Positions 12,082 to 23,068 of a DNA stretch of 64,000 nucleotides are shown here, piece after piece (position 1 is the stretch's first letter; every line of letters begins with the position of its first letter). The translations under genes and the position numbers were made by a program. This stretch comes from Gracilariopsis chorda (lineage: Eukaryota; Rhodophyta; Florideophyceae; Gracilariales; Gracilariaceae). Under the pieces are notes generated by a model. That model saw nothing but the letters and a program-made list of their open reading frames with translations. It was not told where the DNA came from and did no database searches. The stretch spans positions 1 through 64,000 of the forward strand of contig NBIV01000188.1 in assembly GCA_003194525.1 (NCBI GenBank), in the 5' to 3' direction.

Positions 12082-13110
12082 ATGGACGCGTTCATCCACG
12101 ACGACACCAGTTCGCAGTCGTCGTCTTCGTCCTCCGGCTCGACCACCATCAAGCCCATCTGCCGCCCGCCACAACTCCTGTACAGCTACAACGCCCACTG
12201 CAGGTACTCCACCATGGCGTTGATGTCCGTCTTCCCAACGCTGTTTGAGACGCCCTTTTCGCGCACCGTGCAGATCTTCTTCGACCTGGACGCCCACCTC
12301 GTGCTGCCGCCCAAGCAGCTGTCCGCCGACCACCACCTGCGCAACTCGTTCAAACGCGCCCTGCTGCGCACTTACATCACCTCCTTCTGCGCCCGCTCGC
12401 ACGCCTTTCACGACGAGCTCACCGTCATGTGCTTCCAGCTGGTGTTCCATCACATTGGCAGCAAGCGCGCGCTGTCTTCCTTCAGCAAGCAGCCGTCCTT
12501 CGCCGCGCTGGCAACCTGCGTAAACGCGTACCACCACCTTCTCACCCACATTGAGCTCAGCTTTCCGTCCCTTCAACTGCGCCACCACGCGGACCACATG
12601 CTGTACAAACACGCGCTGCAGCCGCACAGCAAGCACATTGCGCGTCTGTGCCTGTCGGTGGATCGCCATCAAAACGGCCAAACTCTCGCGTTGATCAGCG
12701 CGCAACTTCGTCGCGCCAACAAGAAAACGCTCCTGAAAAGCGTTCAAAACGCCTACAAGGCGCTCTACTACAGCACCTTCGACCACAAGTACGCGCACTT
12801 GCTGACCGAAACAACGCCCAGTCAAGTGCTGTCCATCATGCTCGACGACTATTGTCGCGAAGTAAGGCTGCTGAAAACGCTGTTCGGCGCGAGCGACTGC
12901 GAGCGATTGTCGCACTCGGTGCCGGCTGCCATGTTTGGGCAGCACGTTTGTGACCACGTCAATGCTCACCCCGAGATGTGGCGAGTGGCCTTGACCGCGC
13001 GTACCCACTCGCGGAAGGGCGTGCTCCGTCGCATGCTCATTGCAATGATGCCGGATGTGATGGCCACACTGAAACGCACTTTGGATCACTCCTCTCGCAC
13101 GCTCGACTGA
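12082..13110 (+). CDS. Uncharacterised 342-aa helical protein
   Basis: The frame is open from 11785, but the first part is Arg/Pro/Ala-biased GC-rich sequence typical of untranslated leader. The ATG at 12082 (MDAFIHDDTSSQ) starts normal-looking protein and is the chosen start. A short acidic/Ser-rich N-terminus (Ser run at residues 10-18) precedes about 310 residues of mostly helical, His- and Leu-rich sequence without transmembrane segments or signal peptide (for example FSRTVQIFFDLDAHLVLPPK, then VLSIMLDDYCREVRLLKTLF). No known domain is recognised. The stop is TGA at 13108-13110, about 200 bp before the tRNA gene on the other strand. Strong third-position C/G preference supports it as a real gene. 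Confidence 0.72.
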   Translation: MDAFIHDDTSSQSSSSSSGSTTIKPICRPPQLLYSYNAHCRYSTMALMSVFPTLFETPFSRTVQIFFDLDAHLVLPPKQLSADHHLRNSFKRALLRTYITSFCARSHAFHDELTVMCFQLVFHHIGSKRALSSFSKQPSFAALATCVNAYHHLLTHIELSFPSLQLRHHADHMLYKHALQPHSKHIARLCLSVDRHQNGQTLALISAQLRRANKKTLLKSVQNAYKALYYSTFDHKYAHLLTETTPSQVLSIMLDDYCREVRLLKTLFGASDCERLSHSVPAAMFGQHVCDHVNAHPEMWRVALTARTHSRKGVLRRMLIAMMPDVMATLKRTLDHSSRTLD

Positions 13111-13309
13111 TCACTACCCACCCTGGCCGTTGGCTACATGCGTGCTCTTCTTGTGTTTGTTCCGTGTGTAAAATCATACCGTCCATTTTTGATACCAGAC
13201 AAGCTTTTCACCTTCTCCCCTTCTCCCCTTCTCCCGCGCCCATCGGAGCAAGAGCTTCGCCGCCTCCGAACAAGCATGAAAAAACAGACAACAAAAAGAA
13301 AGAGGGACA

Positions 13310-13382
13310 AGCCACCACCGAGATTTGAACTCGAGACCTCTTGATTACTAGTCAAGCGCTCTACCAACTGAGCTATAGCGGC
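13310..13382 (-). tRNA. tRNA-Thr (anticodon AGT)
   Basis: The 73-nt cloverleaf reads on the minus strand. The acceptor stem pairs GCCGCTA with TGGTGGC, the D arm is AGCTCAGTTGGTAGAGC, and the anticodon stem-loop CTTGA-CTAGTAA-TCAAG gives anticodon AGT (threonine). The T arm is TCGAG-TTCAAAT-CTCGG, and the discriminator base is U. There is no intron and no encoded CCA. Box A and Box B sequences are canonical. Downstream on the same strand a TTTTT run near 13286-13290 serves as a Pol III terminator. Confidence 0.97.
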
Positions 13383-13422
13383 CACACCGCATCTGTGTCC
13401 ACACACAAGTGCCGCCGCTTGT

Positions 13423-14475
13423 GTGTTTTTAGCGGCGGCAGCCGATGCGGAGCTGCGCCCGCGCCCAGCTGCACCACCTCTCGCGCACATATTTGCGGGT
13501 TGCCCCGCCCCAGCCGCACGTCGCACTTCCTTGCATCCCACGCGGCGCAGCACGTCCATCTCCGCCAGCCGCCGCGCAGCGCCCGCCACAGCGCGCACCT
13601 CCGTCCCGCAGCGCGCCGCCTTCCGCAATGCGCCATCGCCACCTCACCTTCTCCCCCTCCCCGCGCCCCCGCCGCCGCCACCCGCCCCCCTTCACGCCCG
13701 TCTCCTCTCCTTCAAGCCCCCGCGCAGACCGGCCCCGCCCACGCCGCACGCCCCGGCGCGACCGCGCCGCGTCTCCACCTCCACTCCGCGTCGACCGCCA
13801 CTCTCGGACCCCGCCGCCGCCGCAGCCTCGCATCCGCCTCGTCCGCGTCGCGCAGTCCCGCTCTTTGCCCACCCTTGTCCGCCCGCCCATACCACCTTGC
13901 TTCGCGCCACCGTCATCTTCGCCGACTACTTGGGAGATCTTTGTGTGTTTGACTTGCTGCACGATGTGCGTTTGCTCGACTTGTCCGCTCGACCCGTCGC
14001 CGCGTTGCTGACCCTTCTGGGCGTCTTGTTGGGCACACAAGCCGCCCACCTGCTCACGCGCCTGTTCACCCTAATAGACACCTACGCAAGTAACTCGCTT
14101 CGATTCAAGCTATCACCCACGCTGAACACGCCCTCAGCTTCGCAACACTGCGCGTTGCCCCGAGCACCCCACCCACACGCCGTGCAGAAACCATGTGCGC
14201 CCATTCCCCCGCCGGATATTTTCTGCCGTCTTTACCACTCCTGTTCCGTCGTCACCATTCCGCTCACCTTGCTTTCGTGCTGGAGTTGTGAGCACTCCGG
14301 ATTGTCTGTCATTTTTGTTGAAAGCGTGTTTATTTCTACCTTATCTTTGTTCGCTCTGTCGCCCTTGCTGACACTTTCGCCCTGTTTGTTTTCCGCTTCC
14401 ATTCCGCCCTTGGCTCCAATTACCGCACTCTCCGATGCCTTTCTTCTCTTCCTTGTCAGATTCATTGCGCGGTAG
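13423..14475 (+). CDS. Possible Pro/Ala-rich protein with hydrophobic C-terminal half (weak)
   Basis: A 350-residue frame is open here. The first ~160 residues are an Ala/Pro/Arg mixture that GC-rich DNA produces in any frame; two other + frames are open over the same stretch. From about 13880 only this frame stays open. It encodes hydrophobic, less biased sequence (TTLLRATVIFADYLGDLCVF, then VAALLTLLGVLLGTQAAHLL), which could be membrane segments, followed by Ser/Leu-rich sequence. No domain is recognised. The true start is unclear, and the tRNA gene lies immediately upstream on the opposite strand. Confidence 0.25.
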   Translation: MFLAAAADAELRPRPAAPPLAHIFAGCPAPAARRTSLHPTRRSTSISASRRAAPATARTSVPQRAAFRNAPSPPHLLPLPAPPPPPPAPLHARLLSFKPPRRPAPPTPHAPARPRRVSTSTPRRPPLSDPAAAAASHPPRPRRAVPLFAHPCPPAHTTLLRATVIFADYLGDLCVFDLLHDVRLLDLSARPVAALLTLLGVLLGTQAAHLLTRLFTLIDTYASNSLRFKLSPTLNTPSASQHCALPRAPHPHAVQKPCAPIPPPDIFCRLYHSCSVVTIPLTLLSCWSCEHSGLSVIFVESVFISTLSLFALSPLLTLSPCLFSASIPPLAPITALSDAFLLFLVRFIAR

Positions 14476-17400
14476 CGATAGCGCCCAGCCTCGCCTCTGC
14501 TTTTTTTGTTGTTTTTTTTTTTTTGTTTGTTTGCTGTTGGCGTTGTTGAGCAGTGCATCGTTGCGTCAACGTCTTTCAACACTATGCTTCTTCAAGTTGA
14601 CGCCTGTGGTGAACGGCCTTGTAAACATCTCCTTGTTGTCGGATTGCGCGTCATCACCGCCTTGTGTACAAAACCCATGTTGAGCAGAAACCATACTCAC
14701 GCCGTGCACCCGCCGAAGCCTTGCTGCCACCGTTGCATCACGCTTCGTTACCCCAGCGCTCATGTATCTTTCAATCTGTCAGCCACTGCAACAACCGCAA
14801 ATTCAACCGCTTCTTTGACAATCATCCACTCATCACCAGCACCACTGCAACGATCCGCAACTGCGCACGAAACTCACTTCAAAACCCACCGCTGATAAGG
14901 ACGCACTGCGAAACGCGTTTCTCGACAACCCCCCCCCCCGTCCGGCAGTGCTCCACCGCCCCATGGCACTGCTGCCCGCTTGCTGCTATGACACCAACTT
15001 CGAACTTCGATATGCATAACCACCAGTTTACCCTGTGGGACACAACAACTTATCAAAAGGCAATCTGCACGCTTCTAGCGCATCGCGGGCATACCGACTG
15101 GTGATCGTTATGCTACCGTTGGTACCGTTGGTACCGATGGGTATAATATGCCGCCGCACACATTGCGTTCCAGGCTGTGATACGTCAGCTCATCGATATT
15201 ACGCCCTCCGGTACCTACTGCGACTTTTTGTCTCCGCCTTCTTTTTTTTTTTGAATGCCCACATGAAATCATTGAATTTCATTCAGATCCTTCGTCATCC
15301 ACGGTCCTTCCCAACGCGTATTTCTCGCGGGGGGGGCTCACGCGCGGCTGTACATGCAGCGATGCACCTGATTGTTGCCCTTGTGAGAGCTTGTCATTCG
15401 TTGCCCTCGCATTTGAACGCGCCTACCTCCGTTTTGCATTATCATCCTGTAAACAAAGGGTCACATTAAATGTTTCTCGAGGCACGCATCATGTCGATGA
15501 GATTGAGCGAACTTGCTCAGTGGTGAGCCTGTCCTCCTCTCTTTCGTGAAGCCCCTCGTGACCGTGCGTTGCCACCGTGCTGTAGGACACCACGAGTAGC
15601 CGACGCCTCACTTCGCGTATTAAATCGTGCTGGTTTGGCGTCAACAACCTTGTTGCTTTCGCTTTGCGCTTGTCCACAACCCCTGGCTTTCCAAGTACAC
15701 CACCGTCGTCACGTCGATGCGTGAGGGCACAAATTGTTTCGTTCCGATTGAACAGCTTTCAACTGCATGCTCACCGCGTTCCAATGATTTAATGCTGGCG
15801 TTCCGACACCCGTTTTTGCAGGTAACGGTGCGACCCTAGCCGTTCGATACAGCCCGCGAGTCGTTGTTGTTGCGCCTAAGGTTACCCCTGTCAGCCCTTA
15901 TGCTCACCCTTTTTCTCCCTGTACTGACTTCACCAATGCGGGCGTGGTACGTCCATTCTCCAGTGTCCGGCAGCACATGCATGTTCATTTTGGAACTGAG
16001 TTACATTGCGAACGATTGGCTTGTCTTGAGAGAGGTTGTACAGCCACATGACCAATGCTCCCGGTTTTTGCTTTTGGTGGCGGTGTCTCGGGTACGCACT
16101 TGCAAACACTTTGCAGCAAGCATAAAGTTGCAGTGCGGACAGCGGTGTGGTCTTCTCGAACCTTCCTTCCTCCATAATGCGTGGAGTCTGGTAAAGCCAA
16201 CAACCCCGAATGCTTGGGACGTGCCCGGTTTTGCTTCGTGCCCAAACGGCAGCGTAGAAACTACTCAGCGCTTTGACGAGCCATCACGCAGGTCCTCAAT
16301 CTACAGCAGGGAGCATCATGTTGCCCAACTTGGCGCTGGTTTGCCAAGAAAAAGTGTGTGTGAAAAATCCCTGTTGAGTCAAACTCGCTGTAGTGTGAAA
16401 TTGGTGGATCCGCTAGGCGTAATGCTGGGACCATTAGACGTCAAAGAAAGAGATAACCCTTACTGGTTAACCTTACCGCGGTATAGTCTTACCGAGGATT
16501 CGTATATTCAAGCCACAGAGAACGTTCTTGCCCAAGATATGAAATGAAACGCAATGCAGTGTCGCTAGAATACTTACAGCGCTATCGTTGCACAGTATGC
16601 CTGGAAGATGAATGATAAGCTCTGTCTTGGTCCGTACAATTGTTTTGCGGCTTGTCGGGTTATGTCATATCTCCCGTGCTTTGTTTTCACGCTTCCGCAC
16701 AAGCAAACGGGACAGCTCTACGCGTGAGAGAGATATGGTCAATAATCCCAAGCAAGATTTTGTAAGCTAAGCGCATCACGTGGTACAGTATATCTGTTTC
16801 TCCTAACCTTTACCCGCTGGGCTGTACCGCGCGTCGGGGATGATTGCATCAGCAAAAGTGCAAGGTCAGAGATAAACCACACGTCGATTCATCTGCTTTG
16901 AATACCCAAAGCCCAGATTTATTAGATCGAATAACTAACAAGAGCCAAGCGCAGTCGAAGAGTTTCTCTCTGCACATGCCACTACTCTCATACACAGTAC
17001 CCTTAGTCTCAAATCTAAACAGCCAAATTCCATTGTAGCAAGGACTCATGAGAACTTCTTCACACCGCTTTTTATATGTATTGCTGAACAAACAGCACAT
17101 CTCAACGCCCACGGACTCCAAAATCTCGAAAGAGACGCGAAAGAGATGTGCCGTAAGTTCTGCAAGTACCTTTGGTAGTACTCGTCACGGACCAAAAGGG
17201 ATCTAGCCTTCTCTGAGCATAGAGAATGTCACGCTCTCTATGACAACAATTCGACCTCGATGTACGAGGAGACGCCACGACCACATTCACAGTTACATGT
17301 GCGATAGAGAATCCACATCACCACGGGCAGTGCTAATGTCAAGCAAAAGGGAACGTAGACCAAAATGGGATTGTCGTTTCACGGATTTGAATACGGGCAA

Positions 17401-17610
17401 GAGTGAACTGAAGATTGCTGTATCCACTTCATCGCATCCCTGTACCTTGCTCATTAACGAGAAATACATCCACACTACACGAATGGCGATTCACAAGACC
17501 AAGCAGGTCAGAATCATACAAGCTGGCCAGGAGCAACAGCGTTTCTCGTCCAGGGAAAACGTTGAAAACAAGTTTCTTCTGTGTATACAGTTTGTGATGC
17601 ATTTCTCACA
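14476..17610. other. Intergenic, no confident gene
   Basis: The stretch includes poly-T runs at about 14502-14524 and 15241-15251 and a tandem TACCGTTGG array at 15114-15140. A 227-codon + frame (15864-16547) is open and begins with a hydrophobic stretch, but the rest has no recognisable domain and its end runs through AACCCTTAC/TTACCGCGG-type words that recur in this region, so I do not call it a gene. The segment from 16550 to 17610 shows nothing with gene-like features. Confidence 0.5.
15114..15140. repeat. Tandem 9-bp TACCNNNGG array
   Basis: Three head-to-tail 9-mers: TACCGTTGG, TACCGTTGG, TACCGATGG. Each junction creates the interrupted palindrome TACC-N3-GGTA. The same word pattern recurs at 18115, 26019, 27484, 27660, 31598, 32366, 39761 and 45283, mostly in non-coding DNA. 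Confidence 0.75.
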
Positions 17611-17859
17611 TCATCTGCGCATCCGTTTCGCCACCTTCACGTCTACTGTGGATTGATCCACCTCTTCCACACTTCCACGATTTCGCTTCTCACCTCTTCT
17701 CAGGTCGACACCTCCTTGATCATTCGTATGATTTTTATCGACTTCTCCCCTGGCGTTCATCCGAGATTCCATTGCTGCAATAATCTCTGGTATGGGTCGG
17801 TCAAAGTTGGCGAATAAGAGCTCGAAAGCCGTCCTTCTTGTCGTCGCCGGGAAGCACAT
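17611..17859 (-). CDS. Small 'FDRP' protein, paralogue of 22847-23068
   Basis: The 82-residue protein is MCFPATTRRTAFELLFANFD followed by RPIPEIIAAMESRM and a polar, charged tail ending VAKRMRR. Its core, FxxxFDRPxxEIIxxxxxxR, matches the 73-residue protein at 22847-23068 (FKAKFDRPLGEIIEERQAER), and both end in a basic KRM-containing tail. Two copies with the same architecture on the same strand 5 kb apart argue that both are genuine. There is no signal peptide or membrane segment; the tail could be a nuclear localisation signal. Function unknown. No clear TATA box is seen upstream, so this copy may be less well expressed or decaying. Confidence 0.5.
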   Translation of the reverse strand: MCFPATTRRTAFELLFANFDRPIPEIIAAMESRMNARGEVDKNHTNDQGGVDLRRGEKRNRGSVEEVDQSTVDVKVAKRMRR

Positions 17860-18667
17860 TGTCGAGCTGTGGTAGTTTGGGCGATAATACCGCTTACGCT
17901 TATTCTCTTTGGTGATGAGCGGAGCAGGAGCAGCTTGGATATGCTTAAGATGTTGTATGGACTTGTGAAGGTGTTCGCATGAAGTACTCGTCTAGACTAG
18001 CTTCCACCTGTGATTCGCTGCAGCGACGCTTGCGCTGCTCTTTCGCTAAAATTACACCCGGTCCTCTAAATTCAACCGTGACAGCTTCTACACAAAAGTA
18101 GGCCCCAATCTAAAGGTATCATACCAACGGTATCCCTATAACCCTTACCGTTTACCCATAGCATCACGGTATATCTACCGATACACCCAAATTTGACGTC
18201 CCAAGTTGAGACTCCCAACCGTGTTCACGCTGCATTCAAACGTGCACACCTCTCCGTGGTTCGCCGTCCGTAGTTTTCTGATCCTTAGTCTCAAGCGGAG
18301 GGAAGGCCCTATCCGCGATGCTCTTAACCGCAGTTCCTTTCCGATGCACACTGAAGATAAATGGGTTTGTCGGACAATAACCCTTACCCGTCGTGGCCAT
18401 ATACATCTTAAACAACCCAAGACGTCAATAGATTCGATCGGGCAGCGGGTCGATAGCCTTCACCGACCTTAGCGTTACAGTCGTGAGAAGGCGCTGCTAC
18501 ACTGCGTCAACAGTAAGCAAAGGGCACGTCTCCGGATGAAGATCTTGCCAACCTCCCTTATTTGTTCTTGACTGAGCTCTCGACTCCGAGGTTTCAGAGG
18601 GTGTTGTGGATAATGCGCCGAAATCCATGGTCAGTGCATGCTACTAGCCGATTGTACCATCATGTAT

Positions 18668-18890
18668 TGCCGAGAAATAAAAGGGAGAGATGTATGGGAT
18701 AATTGTCAATGCTTCTGGGCGGCGCAAACGTGGGACATTGGATTCCGCGCTGTCGTGTTGTGCCGCTCTGCTGGCGTACTCTGATGAAGGTGCAGGATGA
18801 AGAAATGGAAGAAAGGAAGAAGGAAAAGGTAAGCGTCAGTAGCGAAGTGCGCCCGTAGTTGAGACTTCCTGCAGAAGTTTGATTCCAGTT
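18668..18890 (+). repeat. Dispersed repeat, copy 1 of 2
   Basis: This aligns in direct orientation with 19990-20215. Shared blocks in the same order are AAAAGGGAG, TTCTGGG(C/T)GGCGC, AACGTGG(G/T)ACAT, TGTCGTG(T/G)TGT, CTGGCGT and C(T/C)GCAGAAGTTT. Identity looks like roughly two thirds, with small indels. Copy 2 in one frame reads LLGGANVVHGIRLVV and then GLPAEVL, and is followed within 250 bp by a (GAA)n tail, so the family could be the 3' end of a LINE. That assignment is tentative. Confidence 0.55.
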
Positions 18891-19989
18891 TGGCATCGTC
18901 TTCTCTCTCTCTCTTTTGCGGGTACACTAGTTTAATTCCTACTTGGTGCAGACCGCTTCAATTGAAAGTAGCCTTCTCTCGCTAGGAAAACCAACATTCG
19001 TTAAGGCCATTTTCTGATGAATTCTTGAACCCCAGTCCGTGTCTTCTTCTTCTTCTTCTTCAATGTGGGCCCTGGATGTCTAACTACGACATAAGGGTAA
19101 GACATATCTGGTTCAATATATATTTTTTCTCCGCAGGAAACCAAGGAATTTCCGCGGCCACTGGTCCGTGTTGTTCATGCATAGTTGGCAAACAAAGTCT
19201 TCTCGATGAAGTCCCCAAAGGACATCTTAAAAAACATACTGGTCTCCATCGTTTAGCACACCCGGTCTACATCTGCAAACCATTCGCCGTTCTGTTAAAT
19301 AAGGCTTCGTCTTGGTGTACTAGCATGTGAGCGTACATCTCTGCCGATGGATGGAGGTGAAGGATCCCATAGCTGTAGTAAGTTGTGGAATTAGGATGGT
19401 GAGAACCACTAAGAAGCCCTACGGGGAGGGAATAAGTTCGAGCCGGGGGGTGGGCTGAGAATCGTACCGTTTGGAATAGAGGGGCTGCCTGGCCTTTTAT
19501 GCTATGCTGAGATAAGTACTCCGACATGTGTTGACAGAGATATGCGGTGATTCTGGCGTGGTTCTACAACACATTCCGAAGAGCTGCAGGACCCGGGAGG
19601 TCGTTAAACTCGTCCAGGCGATCGGCGCACTGATCGCCTCCACGGACCCGGGATGTCCATAAAATCGCCCCGGCAGTCGGCGCACCGACAGCCTGAAGAC
19701 CTGGGCGCTAGCGTCGGAAAAAGACCCCCGCTTATCTGTGCGAAACAGAAGGGACGAGGCACGTGCAACACTGCGGATCTTACCAACGTTTCCCTAACTT
19801 TTCCCAGAAGGATCATGGAGGTTCCCACGGAAACTCTGGCGGGATCGCGGTGGGTCTCCAACGGAGACCAGGGGTTTTAGGAAGCGACAACACCGCCTGT
19901 ACAAGGATCTGAATGGTTTTACAGGGTTTTTCTGGACTTACGCTGAGATCTACAGCACACACGGGCCCCAACCCGATCTTACCGCCCTT

Positions 19990-20215
19990 TATCGCCAAGG
20001 GTAAAGAGAAAAGGGAGGGTAAGATGTCACCAGATCTTCTGGGTGGCGCGAACGTGGTACATGGAATCCGCCTTGTCGTGGTGTACCCCTTACCTGGCGT
20101 TCTCTCGAGTTGAGGAAGGATTAGCAGAGCAAAGTCTGGAAGAGGCGAAACGCGCCAGAACGAAATGGATTATACATTCGGGTCTCCCCGCAGAAGTTTT
20201 GTACCATTCTACTAC
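19990..20215 (+). repeat. Dispersed repeat, copy 2 of 2
   Basis: This is the partner of 18668-18890, better preserved as reading frame. The segment after it runs to a (GAA)n tail at 20445-20469 preceded by CCCATAAAGAAG, comparable to CACAATAAAGAAG at the end of the LINE fragment at 38061-39002. It is probably the 3' end of an old non-LTR element, but no RT, endonuclease or RNase H motif is visible nearby to prove it. Confidence 0.5.
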
Positions 20216-20444
20216 GTCTTGAAATACTGTACCAGTTGGTGAGCGTAACACGGCTGCTGCAGGGTGGGAGCAAGCAACAGCCATCAAGAATATTTTGAGT
20301 CGGAAGTTAAGACTGGTGTAACGGGGTAGAGAGAACTTGTCATTCACGAGGAGTAGCTAGCGGTTAACCTTAGTTGTTGAGAGATTGAGAAGGAATTATG
20401 ATAAGCTCTACCACAGCGTCGCAATTAGACAATGTGCGCCCATA

Positions 20445-20469
20445 AAGAAGAAGAAGAAGAAGAAGAAGA
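20445..20469 (+). repeat. (GAA)n microsatellite, possible LINE tail
   Basis: About eight GAA units follow TAAA. Position and flank resemble the LINE tail at 38984-39002. Confidence 0.7.
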
Positions 20470-22846
20470 GCTGCCGGCCTCACCACTAGGGTCTACGGTC
20501 CGTTGTACACCATTAACGTGCTTGGCGGTCAAAGAATTTAAAGAACAATTCTGTTCCTTGGTGTAGAACGCGTAACGGATCGTTAATAACGATGGTCAAA
20601 AATCAAAAGAAATCTCCTCTCCCATCCCACCAAACGATGCAGATACCATTTCTGAAGTCAAAAACTCCTTGCGTTCGTGATGGCAGGTATGTCGAGTGAA
20701 GCAGCATGGAGTGATCTGAACTAGGCGAATGTCCTGGCACGGTGCACGTGCCGACAAAGCACGCGCTGTGTTGTCTGGAACCTTTCTTGCAAGATACTCC
20801 ACCTGGCGGAAGACTGGTGGAGCGGTGATGTCCAGAACATCGGATGCTGATGAATTGTACGGCGAACGTAGGGAATGTCCGACGACTTAAAAAACATGTT
20901 TGCTCGGGTTTCTCCAAGGGTTTAACCCTTACCTGTCAAAAGGACTTGTCACGACCACAATTACTTCAAACAGGAACCAGGTGGCAACATGGACAGCTTC
21001 TGTGTACACCAACATTATTTCCTGTTTACAAGTTGTGGCAACATAACTCCTCGTAGTTGACGCGATTCTACATTGGTGGACAGGTCGGAGATATTCCGGT
21101 CCATCCCCCAGGAAGAGATTCGTGATCCCCAGGACATTTGTAATGGGGAAGAAACATCCTACAAGAAGAGAGGCTATCAAACGGATTGAGGCGCGATTTC
21201 ACGGGCGTGAGAGCTCCCATACCTGTCCCGAGAGTGTCAAGTAGGAGACTTTACTCGTGAGAGCAATAGTGAGTCAATTTGGAGAGCGTACGCATGTGGC
21301 TCTTCTCGGCGTACAAAATAAAAGGTCAAAGCCGTGTACCACAGCAGAGATCTTTAACATGAGCGGAGAGAGTGAGGATTTTGCGGCCGTTCCAACCATG
21401 GCATCCGATCTCTCGAGAAGAGCTTTCTCGAGCTGGTACTACCACCTGAAAAGAAACGACCCTGTTTCAATACAAGGCCAGAAAACTTGAGCAAGATTTT
21501 GGGCAACGAAGCCGCTGTGTGGAAGGATTCACGAACCGAACTGAAAAAGCGGCCAAACCATGTGCACTAGGCTTTCAGTACGATACTAGACCCGTGAAAG
21601 CCATAGTGTACCAATTGCAAGATGCCTAGAAATCACATAGGTCCTATCCTGGAAGCATGCGTCAAGTGAAGCTTGTTCCGTGCTTCAACAGAAGGACTGC
21701 TTCCAAGTAGGGTGTAGAACTTCATGTCTTACAAATGCCAGGAACGTATCAACGTCAAGTTACAAGTATCGTTAAAGTGCTGAACACCATGTGCGCTCCT
21801 GCTGATACGAACCAGAGGGAAGCGGGTGGATCAAAGATAAGGCTTAGCTAACCGAACCTTTGAAGGGGGCAGGAACGTGTGTCAAGTTCGGAACATACAA
21901 GGGTATGCCTCTTCCCAAAATAAAAAAAAGCGAGCTACTCTCTTCCAGAAGGCTCACCGGACAACCCAGTAATTCACTGGGCAAGCGCAATATCGTAACA
22001 AGTTGTCTTTGCCTGGGCTACCAACGAGTGCACCATTTGTTCATCTTGTGAAGCCGACTAAGCCTTATATGTCGAAAGAGAATATGGTGCACTCCTAAGA
22101 AAAATCAACCATCCAGACCTAATACTACTGCAGAGCCCTGGTCGCAGCCACCGAAAGAAAGGTGAGGGTCTTCATAATCACACAGCAACAGAGCCCATTT
22201 CGATGAAGCAAGACAAACGGGCGCTCGACGTGGACGTAGATGGTTATGGTTGCTGGTTCACCCTTTCCGCGAAAGCTTTGCGACCTGATGTTTGCGATTG
22301 GTGTATCTCTACAGCCGCATTCGCGATTTCAGCCCTCCTGTCATGCTATTGTCTGCAATCGTGTCTGTAATGGCTGGCCTCTTCGGGACACTGGTGACAT
22401 CATCGCAATGTGATACCTGGGTTCAAAATCTCCCATGACTGCTCTTGTGAACACCCGACCTGACAGGTCGACAAGCATAGATGGCTTTTTGGGCATGATT
22501 CTGTGCTATTTGTATTACTCATCAGCTTTATTAACAGTCAGGTTTCATGGGACTATGGTCTGAAAGTCTACAAAAGGCTCTTATAAAGTCAAAAGCTACA
22601 CATGTAATCTGCAATGATACCAAGGTCTTGCCAAGGACGCAAGACAAGAATACTTGAGAAACTGCAAATGGATCCATTTGGCAATCTCAACCGGTGTGGA
22701 TGTACAATACCAAATGTGCTCTTGGACGCGGATGAGAATGAGGAGTTAAGAGTTTTATCTGTGTGAAGCGAAGCAATCCCTGAGCGATGCGGAGTGATGG
22801 CAATAATTGATTAAGCTGAGAAGAGGTATACGACAACGTCATCGGA

Positions 22847-23068
22847 TCAGTCTGTGTGCATTCGCTTAGACGAGGGCATTAAAGATGATTGGTTGTCCTC
22901 TGCACCAGCTTCTTGCATTGTTCGTTTTCCCTTCGCCGCACGTTGAGCAGCTTCCTTGTCTGCCCTTTCAGCCTGTCGCTCTTCAATAATTTCACCTAGC
23001 GGACGATCAAACTTCGCTTTGAAGTTCTGCCATGACGGCGGTTGTTGAGCAGCGTTTGCGGGAATCAT
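22847..23068 (-). CDS. Small 'FDRP' protein with TATA-box promoter
   Basis: The 73-residue protein starts MIPANAAQQPPSWQNF, followed by KAKFDRPLGEIIEERQAER, an Ala/Lys-rich helix (ADKEAAQRAAKGKR) and a tail ending SSKRMHTD. The FDRPxxEII core is shared with the protein at 17611-17859. It is highly charged, probably a single long helix, soluble and possibly nuclear. A good TATA box (GGTATAAAAGCC read on the minus strand) lies about 125 bp upstream of the ATG, supporting real transcription. No known family is recognised, and function cannot be inferred. Confidence 0.62.
   Translation of the reverse strand: MIPANAAQQPPSWQNFKAKFDRPLGEIIEERQAERADKEAAQRAAKGKRTMQEAGAEDNQSSLMPSSKRMHTD

Larger units (their letters stand above)
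17860..22846. other. Gene-poor region with repeat debris
   Basis: No ORF here shows a recognisable domain. It contains a TACC-type array (18115-18150), the two related copies described at 18668-18890 and 19990-20215, and (GAA)n/(CTT)n runs at 19043-19061 and 20445-20469 that resemble LINE tails. AACCCTTACC-like words recur at about 18139, 18379 and 20926. From 20470 to 22846 I see only short, unsupported ORFs. An inverted repeat CCCAGT-AATTC-ACTGGG lies near 21964. Confidence 0.5.

Noticed and set aside
11566-13089. 507-codon minus-strand ORF opposite the 12082 gene
   Set aside because: It is the mirror of the + gene in GC-rich DNA, rich in Arg/Val/Gly/His. The + frame has the more protein-like composition and a sensible start.
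13341-13952. 203-codon + strand ORF starting next to the tRNA
   Set aside because: Its first residues are the antisense reading of the tRNA gene and the rest is compositional Arg/Ala/Ser/Pro sequence overlapping two other open frames.
15864-16547. 227-codon + strand ORF with a hydrophobic N-terminus
   Set aside because: No domain, atypical composition after the first 30 residues, and it runs through recurring intergenic words (CCCTTACTGG, CTTACCG). Kept only as a remark.
22420-22450. GGGTTCAAAATC, T-loop-like sequence
   Set aside because: No C at the conserved position after the loop and no pairing arms, so not a tRNA.
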